From: Amorphochlora amoebiformis
Lineage: Eukaryota; Cercozoa; Chlorarachniophyceae
NCBI GenBank assembly: GCA_054601695.1
Contig: BAAHQB010000010.1
Location: 620,001 to 684,000, forward strand
Direction: 5' to 3'
Length of the DNA: 64,000 nucleotides
Part shown: positions 40,766-64,000 of the stretch, one piece after another
Layout: each line of letters starts with the position of its first letter
Position numbering within the stretch: position 1 is the stretch's first letter
Made by a program: the position numbers and the translations under genes
The notes under the pieces: model-generated
Told to the model about the DNA's origin: nothing
The model's input: the letters and a program-made list of their open reading frames with translations, nothing else
The model's database searches: none

Positions 40766-40816
40766 GATATATATAATATATACATGTACATACATTAATA
40801 CATATATATATATGTA

Positions 40817-40854
<38 letters not shown>

Positions 40855-41617
40855 GTAGTATAATGTATATATATATATGTATATACATTATTCATGCATG
40901 TACAAGTATATCATATTTGATAATCTTGTGTATATCTTACATGTATATATATATATATATATATATTCATGTGTATGCATATACACAAAAGCCACTTATT
41001 TGTATACTTTATATATATATGCATTCATGTATGTAGTTTACATACACATGTTATATTTACTCATATTTAAACAAAAAATTATGAATACAGACATTATTAT
41101 ATACACATAGTACATGTATACATATACCTTTATACATATATATATATACATATATATACATATACATATATATATATATATATATAATTGTCAATAAATT
41201 ATACATCCTTAATTATAACTATTGTCATATACACTCTAGCTACCTATATTCTACAAACCTACAGTACTAGAGAATATAATTTATACATGCAATAGTCACT
41301 CATGTATCGATATCGCAGTAGATGTAATGTAATATGTCTAGCATCCTAGGCATCTACTATACCATCTGGAGTTGATGTCTCATGGTGTAACATGTTACTG
41401 TGAAGATAAATATCACGATGCATTGTTTTTATATGATAGTTAATTATATCATGGTTTACTCCAGATACTAGATATATATCTATATATGTATATATATATA
41501 TATATATTATGTATATATATTATATATATATATATATATATTGGAAATATTAGGGTGTTTGCGGAGGGTTTCCAGGCAGCAGTGCAAAGCAAGGGCGTAC
41601 AAAAGGACGTCTGGTAG
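25806..41617 (+). CDS. two-repeat voltage-gated-type cation channel, about 38 exons
   Basis: Two successive six-helix units. Repeat 1: S1 28475-28533 ([14 protein letters not shown]), S2 28857-29172 (FTIEYIARL), S3 29487-29541, S4 30627 ([12 protein letters not shown]), linker 30930-31006, S5 31333-31402, pore 31782-32172 (filter MLMGEF), S6 32871-32938. Repeat 2: S1 34832-34903, S2 35442-36033, S3 36313-36829, S4 37449-37510 (FRLIRILK), linker 38167-38243, S5 39266-39307, pore 39388-40330 (filter NITGEF), S6 40673-40727, stop TAG 41615. S4 segments carry spaced Arg/Lys, so voltage sensing is likely. Two repeats resemble two-pore channels; the filters differ from potassium channels, so the ion is unknown. 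A separate N-terminal helix is encoded at 26530-26633. Phase is not resolved from 26633 to 27849 and around 29.7-30.6 kb, so the first four exons could be a separate small membrane protein (in-frame TAG at 26643). Confidence 0.88.
26212..26267 (+). CDS. 56-nt exon, channel gene N-terminus
   Basis: Acceptor GAACTTCAG after a T-rich tract, donor GATTG|GTATGG. It encodes [18 protein letters not shown], phase 0 to 2. Without splicing the frame stops soon after in a Trp-rich stretch. Confidence 0.7.
26413..26474 (+). CDS. 62-nt exon, channel gene N-terminus
   Basis: Acceptor CACAAG, donor CAAG|GTTCTC. It encodes [20 protein letters not shown], phase 2 to 1. Confidence 0.75.
26530..26633 (+). CDS. 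104-nt exon, membrane helix
   Basis: Acceptor TTTCCCCAG, donor CAT|GTAATT. It encodes a hydrophobic helix starting [20 protein letters not shown], phase 1 to 0. If the donor is not used, a TAG follows three codons later. Confidence 0.75.
26700..27740. repeat. (TA)n block
   Basis: About 1 kb of TA microsatellite. A unique patch at 26947-27058 contains a GTAAGC donor-like site but no frame that fits the gene. Confidence 0.85.
27849..27889 (+). CDS. 41-nt exon, channel gene
   Basis: Acceptor CATATCCAG, donor GAG|GTTAGG. It encodes [13 protein letters not shown], phase 1 to 0. The donor is formed by the first unit of a TTAGGG array. Confidence 0.65.
27890..28028. repeat. TTAGGG array in gene sense
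   Basis: Degenerate TTAGGG/TTACGG units immediately downstream of exon 27849-27889. Confidence 0.9.
28043..28090 (+). CDS. 48-nt exon, channel gene
   Basis: Acceptor GATTGTTAG, donor GCAT|GTATGT. It encodes [16 protein letters not shown], phase 0 to 0. Confidence 0.65.
28338..28380 (+). CDS. 43-nt exon before S1
   Basis: Acceptor TACACAG, donor ACCG|GTCAAA. It encodes [14 protein letters not shown], phase 0 to 1, joining S1 in phase. Confidence 0.7.
28387..28474. repeat. CCCTAA array upstream of S1 exon
   Basis: Nine CCCTAA units, then CATACCTCTCTCTAACCCTAACCCCATCCCCAG. The repeat makes up the whole intron and the acceptor region. Confidence 0.92.
28475..28533 (+). CDS. S1 exon, repeat 1
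   Basis: Acceptor CATCCCCAG, donor ACG|GTATTC. In phase 1 to 0 it encodes [19 protein letters not shown], matching S1 helices ('FExFILfxIxLN'). Confidence 0.85.
28742..28788 (+). CDS. S1-S2 loop exon, repeat 1
   Basis: Acceptor AACTCAG, donor ATGC|GTAATT. It encodes [15 protein letters not shown], phase 0 to 2. Confidence 0.82.
28857..28905 (+). CDS. S2 exon, repeat 1
   Basis: Encodes [16 protein letters not shown], phase 2 to 0, donor GAG|GTCTAG. FTIE is the S2 charge-transfer motif. Confidence 0.85.
29149..29172 (+). CDS. S2 end exon, repeat 1
   Basis: Acceptor TTATTTAG, donor TTGC|GTCGAA. It encodes YIARLHAC, phase 0 to 0, completing FTIEYIARL. Confidence 0.72.
29395..29423 (+). CDS. 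S2-S3 loop exon, repeat 1
   Basis: Acceptor CGCACAG, donor GGAAG|GTATCC. It encodes DTGDLKYTG, phase 0 to 2. Confidence 0.7.
29487..29541 (+). CDS. S3 exon, repeat 1
   Basis: Acceptor ACACCCAG. It encodes [18 protein letters not shown], phase 2 to 0, with the conserved S3 Asp. Donor GCT|GTAATC; reading through would add more hydrophobic residues then stop. Confidence 0.8.
29683..29754 (+). CDS. two putative micro-exons between S3 and S4
   Basis: 29683-29696 (TTTCAG acceptor, TTCT|GTTCGG donor, HHRI) and 29733-29754 (CTATAG acceptor, GCTA|GTATGC donor, FVSKSLL) fit in phase 0 to 2 to 0. Short, weakly supported. Confidence 0.3.
30425..30560. repeat. about 60-bp unit, 2.3 copies
   Basis: CATAAACCCCTATGTACACG-type unit with TTTCACTGGTCATAAACCC recurs near 30433, 30488 and 30540. 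No coding signal. Confidence 0.7.
30627..30833 (+). CDS. S4 voltage-sensor exon, repeat 1
   Basis: Acceptor ACATTAG, then [16 protein letters not shown] with Arg every third residue, a typical S4. No GT donor follows the S4 directly. The frame stays open for 53 more codons to a strong AGA|GTAAGA donor in phase with the next exon. The extension is Asn/Lys/Gln-rich, so its coding status is uncertain. Confidence 0.7.
30930..31006 (+). CDS. S4-S5 linker exon, repeat 1
   Basis: Acceptor ACCGCAG, donor TGG|GTAAAA, 77 nt, phase 0 to 2, encoding [20 protein letters not shown] then ALVAT. Length and phases equal those of the repeat-2 counterpart 38167-38243. Confidence 0.85.
31333..31402 (+). CDS. 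S5 exon, repeat 1
   Basis: Acceptor ATATCAG, donor AGAG|GTTCTA. It encodes [20 protein letters not shown] in phase 2 to 0, like S5 of voltage-gated potassium channels ending YYxER. Confidence 0.92.
31475..31492 (+). CDS. 18-nt exon, pore turret, repeat 1
   Basis: Acceptor GGTTGAG, donor AAAAT|GTAGAT. It encodes DRITKN, phase 0 to 0. Phase alone neither requires nor excludes it. Confidence 0.4.
31782..31832 (+). CDS. pore-helix exon, repeat 1
   Basis: Acceptor ATATTGCAG, donor CAA|GTATGG. It encodes [17 protein letters not shown], phase 0 to 0. FxSIPxSMxFT is the pore-helix signature. Confidence 0.93.
32094..32172 (+). CDS. selectivity filter and S6 start, repeat 1
   Basis: Acceptor GTGTGTAG, donor GTTG|GTATGT. 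It encodes [12 protein letters not shown] then [14 protein letters not shown], phase 0 to 1. GEF occupies the place of GYG. Confidence 0.92.
32871..32938 (+). CDS. S6 exon, repeat 1
   Basis: Acceptor CATTCCAG, donor GAA|GTCAGC. It encodes [20 protein letters not shown] then GE, phase 1 to 0. IPVGLFG matches the S6 hinge of potassium-channel-like proteins. Confidence 0.9.
32942..33230. repeat. CCCTAA arrays
   Basis: Three arrays (32942-32995, 33086-33123, 33170-33207) separated by unique sequence. A small possible exon (33152-33166, ILPLK) lies between them. Confidence 0.9.
33232..33264 (+). CDS. 33-nt acidic exon between repeats
   Basis: Acceptor AATGTAAG, donor GAG|GTAACC. It encodes [11 protein letters not shown], phase 0 to 0, part of the cytosolic linker between channel repeats. 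Confidence 0.65.
33550..33843. repeat. CCCTAA arrays in gene sense
   Basis: Arrays at 33560-33585, 33633-33683 and 33793-33838. The last runs directly into ACCACAG, the acceptor of exon 33844-33906. Confidence 0.92.
33844..33906 (+). CDS. 63-nt charged exon between repeats
   Basis: Acceptor CTAACCACAG, donor CGG|GTGATT. It encodes [20 protein letters not shown] then R, phase 0 to 0. Confidence 0.82.
33997..34025 (+). CDS. 29-nt exon between repeats
   Basis: Acceptor CCCTAG preceded by a TACTAAC branch-like motif at 33930, donor GAAA|GTATGG. It encodes AWTRVANAG, phase 0 to 2. The intron is only 90 bp. Confidence 0.6.
34541..34604 (+). CDS. 64-nt exon before S1 of repeat 2
   Basis: Acceptor CCCTTCCAG, donor AAG|GTTCCA. 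Phase 2 to 0 gives [20 protein letters not shown] then K. Other frames are open. Confidence 0.65.
34607..34760. repeat. CCCTAA arrays
   Basis: Degenerate CCCTAA/CCTAA units filling the intron upstream of the S1 exon of repeat 2. Confidence 0.88.
34832..34903 (+). CDS. S1 exon, repeat 2
   Basis: Acceptor TTTTAACCCTAG, donor GAG|GTGAGA. It encodes [20 protein letters not shown] then SVPE, phase 0 to 0. Confidence 0.9.
35442..35493 (+). CDS. S2 start exon, repeat 2
   Basis: Acceptor AACATCAG, donor ATAG|GTACAA. It encodes [17 protein letters not shown], phase 0 to 1. Confidence 0.82.
35832..35968. repeat. CCCTAA arrays with interspersed element
   Basis: Two CCCTAA arrays around one copy of the GAGTCAATGGTCCTCGGACT element. 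The last unit is CCCTAG, used as the acceptor of the next exon. Confidence 0.9.
35969..36033 (+). CDS. S2 exon, repeat 2
   Basis: Acceptor AACCCTAG, donor GAG|GTAGCA. It encodes [20 protein letters not shown] then E, phase 1 to 0; FFTVEYFGR parallels FTIEYIARL of repeat 1. Confidence 0.92.
36313..36384 (+). CDS. S3 start exon, repeat 2
   Basis: Acceptor TTTTATCTTAG after poly-T, donor ATT|GTGTGT. It encodes [20 protein letters not shown] then FFGI, phase 0 to 0. Confidence 0.82.
36781..36829 (+). CDS. S3 exon, repeat 2
   Basis: Acceptor TACATAG, donor ATGG|GTATTG. It encodes [16 protein letters not shown], phase 0 to 1, with the S3 Asp and Pro. Confidence 0.9.
37449..37510 (+). CDS. S4 exon, repeat 2
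   Basis: Acceptor ATATAAG, donor AAA|GTCAAT. It encodes [20 protein letters not shown], phase 1 to 0, with three basic residues at every third position. Confidence 0.9.
37966..39135. repeat. interspersed 45-bp element within CCCTAA/TTAGGG arrays
   Basis: About ten copies of an element GAGTCAATGGTCCTCGGACT + AAGACATGCTGAATAATCTG, each flanked by telomere-type arrays. At 37966-38118 it lies in CCCTAA orientation; from 38290 on it and its arrays are inverted. Further copies lie at 35775, 35865 and 43093. Confidence 0.9.
38167..38243 (+). CDS. S4-S5 linker exon, repeat 2
   Basis: Acceptor CAACGCAG, donor TTAGG|GTTGAT inside telomere-type sequence. 77 nt, phase 0 to 2, encoding [20 protein letters not shown] then LLFGL. 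Confidence 0.88.
39266..39307 (+). CDS. S5 exon, repeat 2
   Basis: Acceptor TATATAG, donor TGAT|GTATAC. It encodes [13 protein letters not shown], phase 2 to 2. Confidence 0.85.
39312..39387. repeat. CCCTAA array ending in an acceptor
   Basis: CCCTAA/CCCTAAAA units ending AACCAACCCTAG at the next exon. Confidence 0.92.
39388..39480 (+). CDS. pore turret and pore helix, repeat 2
   Basis: Encodes [20 protein letters not shown] then [10 protein letters not shown], phase 2 to 2 using donor [17 protein letters not shown] parallels [11 protein letters not shown] of repeat 1. Confidence 0.9.
40269..40330 (+). CDS. selectivity filter exon, repeat 2
   Basis: Acceptor CTAAACAG, donor AAAAG|GTAATA. 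It encodes [20 protein letters not shown], phase 2 to 1. TGEFP replaces TVGYG. Confidence 0.92.
40673..40727 (+). CDS. S6 exon, repeat 2
   Basis: Acceptor ATGTATAG, donor CCGG|GTATAT. It encodes [17 protein letters not shown], phase 1 to 2. Confidence 0.92.
40742..41553. other. last channel intron
   Basis: TA repeat, then about 280 bp of unique sequence (41190-41475) rich in CTAG, ACTAG and CATGGT words, then TA repeat. No exon fits. Confidence 0.6.
41554..41617 (+). CDS. terminal exon, channel gene
   Basis: Acceptor AATATTAG, then [20 protein letters not shown] and TAG. Phase 2 start fits the S6 exon. Confidence 0.85.
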
Positions 41618-42019
41618 ATCTAGCTAGCTAATTCGTCTCTACATGCGGCTCTGAACGTTTTTAATTTTAGTTATTGATTTTCTAATAATTGGTTTTGAGG
41701 CGGAAAACTAGGAAAAGCATGCGTAGAAAAAAGAACAAGTGCCAATCACGTTATACACTAGTTATATCAGACAGATTCAATGTGTTTTAAAACAAATTAA
41801 TTTTTCAATCTTGTGCAATGATCTTAAGCTTCTGCAATCACGCAAGTAACTAGGTAAATCTAGATATACGGTCAAGCACATAACTGCGTTCTGTATCCTA
41901 GTCTAATAGTAGTATCAGAGTAATCTACGTATACTGTACACGTGTGTACTAGACGTACACTCTAGTTGTAGTATATCGAATGATTAACTAAATAGATTAA
42001 GCATATTGCCGGACGATAT
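41618..42019. other. convergent intergenic region, CTAG-rich
   Basis: About 400 bp between the stops of the channel gene (plus) and the signal-peptide gene (minus). No TA microsatellite, many CTAG words. It presumably holds both 3' UTRs; no gene seen. Confidence 0.65.
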
Positions 42020-49842
<7,823 letters not shown>

Positions 49843-50113
49843 GCCCAGGACACCACTGCTTCCGGCGGCACGTGCCAACTTCGCTTCTGTGACATGGCCA
49901 AGTATCACTTTTTCCATACGTGACTTGGCGCTACGTATCTGTAATGTGTGCGTGACAGGAGCCTATGTATGTAATCATGACGTTACTGTCACGATGTGAG
50001 ACATCACTGTGACACTCCTGTCCCTGTGCGTGACACTGAAGTCAACGAGTGGAAGCGCAACCGGAAGGAAACGAGACGTCTGTCAGGGGCGCTTGGGGGT
50101 ACATTTTGGAGGT
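49843..50113. promoter_or_regulatory. 271-bp divergent promoter region with GTGAC/GTCAC cluster
   Basis: Between the starts of the minus signal-sequence gene and the plus calmodulin-like gene. Free of microsatellite. It contains about ten GTGAC or GTCAC pentamers between 49887 and 50035, on both strands, often as CGTGAC or TGTCACG. Confidence 0.6.
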
Positions 50114-55530
<5,417 letters not shown>

Positions 55531-56060
55531 CATAGCTATAGGCCAAATCGTGGACTTCATAGAAGAAAATAATTTAAACTCAATAATTACACGTAATGGT
55601 CAAATTGGTCACCCATGTCTATGTATAGCTGACTCGAGTACTACTCTCTAAGCTAATTTTTGTCATAGCTCTAGTAGCTGGTCTAGAGTTGCTGCTCAGT
55701 GCTAGCTTCAGCTTCTTGGTCTAGCTACTACTGCTAGATCTAGCCTCATATAACGTATACTCTCTAGATTCTAGATATTCTTGTTATCACTGAGACCGAG
55801 TCAGCTGACTAGAACTTTAACAGCTGACTAGAATTAGACAGATACGATGATCATGCTCTAGATGCTGGCCAGTGAAATAAATATTACCATTGCTAGATTG
55901 ATGATCGATTAATTTATAAATTGCGAAAATCGAGTGGATTCCATAGACTTTATCTGTCTCTAGCTAGTCTAGGTTGCGTTAATGGGACGAAAACGATAGT
56001 GATGTCGTCAATGGCCCCCTTCTGTTAGCAACATTATGTAACGTATACGTTATGCAATAA
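55531..56060. other. 3' flank, CTAG-rich unique sequence
   Basis: About 500 bp of unique sequence with roughly 17 CTAG words (GTAGCTGGTCTAG, GCTAGATCTAG and similar). It probably holds the 3' UTR of the calmodulin-like gene. No frame fits an exon. Confidence 0.6.
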
Positions 56061-56217
56061 TGCATGAATATAATATATGTTTATATATTTGCGTATCTCT
56101 AAGATATATATATTATATATATATATGTATATATATATATACATATATACATATATATATATAGATATATGTATATATATTTATATTATATATACACGTG
56201 TGTATACGGTAAAAAAT

Positions 56218-56294
<77 letters not shown>

Positions 56295-56587
56295 ACTTTG
56301 TATAATACACACACGCATATATCTATATATATATTAATATAAAAATATATTAGGAATATACATTATGCACGCAAAAATGTAGATCATATATATCAAATAT
56401 TATATACACATATATGTACATATGCATATGTATATTTCAATATTATAGGCATATATATATATATGTATGCCTATATATGCATATTTATAATCATGTCATA
56501 TGATATGTACATATATATATACGTACATATATATATATACATATATATATATAATATATATATATATATATTATCTATATATATATC

Positions 56588-56621
<34 letters not shown>

Positions 56622-56659
56622 TGCACGTCATATATATGTATATGTATTTACACACACAC

Positions 56660-56724
<65 letters not shown>

Positions 56725-56726
<2 letters not shown>

Positions 56727-56913
56727 AACACGTTTAGCAACACCTGTCTGGCTTGCACAGCCAACACACTACACATTAAATTGGCATGTAATATACATGT
56801 ATATAGGTACAATATCAGAAAAATGTAAAATGTAATATAATTATATATCTACATTTGTATATATAATACACACACATATATATATATATTATGTAATATA
56901 TATATATATTATG

Positions 56914-56961
<48 letters not shown>

Positions 56962-57005
56962 AACACCTTTCTGGCTTGCACAGCCAACGCGTTACATATT
57001 GAATT
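56725..57005. repeat. duplicated unique segment (echo)
   Basis: AACACCTGTCTGGCTTGCAC and AACACCTTTCTGGCTTGCAC, each followed by AGCCAAC and about 25 nt of similar sequence, start at 56730 and 56962 with TA repeat between. Likely the downstream edge of the PP2C-like gene. Confidence 0.85.
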
Positions 57006-57029
57006 TGGTGAACCTCCAGACATCCTAAG

Positions 57030-63690
<6,661 letters not shown>

Positions 63691-63789
63691 TATGCATATG
63701 TATATATTATATATATATGTATATATTATATATACAAATATATATTTATATATATATATATATAATATGTATATATATATATTATATAT

Positions 63790-63837
<48 letters not shown>

Positions 63838-63962
63838 GTATGTGTATGCATCCATGTATCTTAGTATATTTACGTATATACACACACTATCACATATATT
63901 TACACATTCACGAATATAATATATTTATATACATATATACATATATATATATACACACACAC

Positions 63963-64000
<38 letters not shown>

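Overview
This is nuclear DNA of a eukaryote, most likely a single-celled protist, with very repeat-rich introns. Between 60 and 70 percent of the window is (TA)n microsatellite. The rest is GA/CT tracts, telomere-type TTAGGG/CCCTAA arrays, and small islands of ordinary sequence. Almost every island is a short exon (13-210 nt, mostly 20-80) with a consensus-like acceptor and donor. Adjacent islands usually match in reading phase, so genes can be chained by eye. TAG, TAA and TGA all act as stops, so the code looks standard. I cannot name the lineage. The long open frames made of Ile/Tyr, Arg/Glu, Ser/Leu or Lys/Phe are translated repeats, not genes.

Five genes can be assembled. (1) Minus strand, 25673 to beyond position 1: a PX-domain protein with a BAR-like helical region, a RhoGAP domain and a long charged C-terminal tail. 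It has about 45 small exons and its 3' end lies outside the window. (2) Plus strand, 25806-41617: a membrane channel of the voltage-gated cation channel superfamily with two consecutive six-helix repeats. Both pore loops carry a Gly-Glu-Phe filter instead of the potassium-channel Gly-Tyr-Gly. (3) Minus strand, 49842-42020: an unrecognised protein with an N-terminal signal sequence and a basic C-terminus. (4) Plus strand, 50114-55530: a calmodulin-like EF-hand protein with decayed calcium loops and a Lys/Arg tail. (5) Minus strand, from about 63.7 kb down to about 57 kb: a PP2C-family phosphatase-like protein in which three conserved Asp positions read as Asn. Its 5' end is not resolved.

The layout inverts the usual one. 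Intergenic gaps are short and nearly repeat-free (132 bp between divergent genes 1 and 2, 271 bp between divergent genes 3 and 4, about 400 bp between convergent genes 2 and 3), while introns of 0.1 to several kb hold nearly all the repeats. Repeats also supply splice sites: (TA)n edges give TATATAG acceptors and GTATAT donors, and CCCTAA arrays in the sense direction give CTAAC branch-like motifs and CCCTAG acceptors. Several exons have truncated copies ('echoes') of one end in the adjacent intron, once in five copies. All exon calls here are by eye from splice signals, phase and family resemblance; transcripts would settle the uncertain ones.
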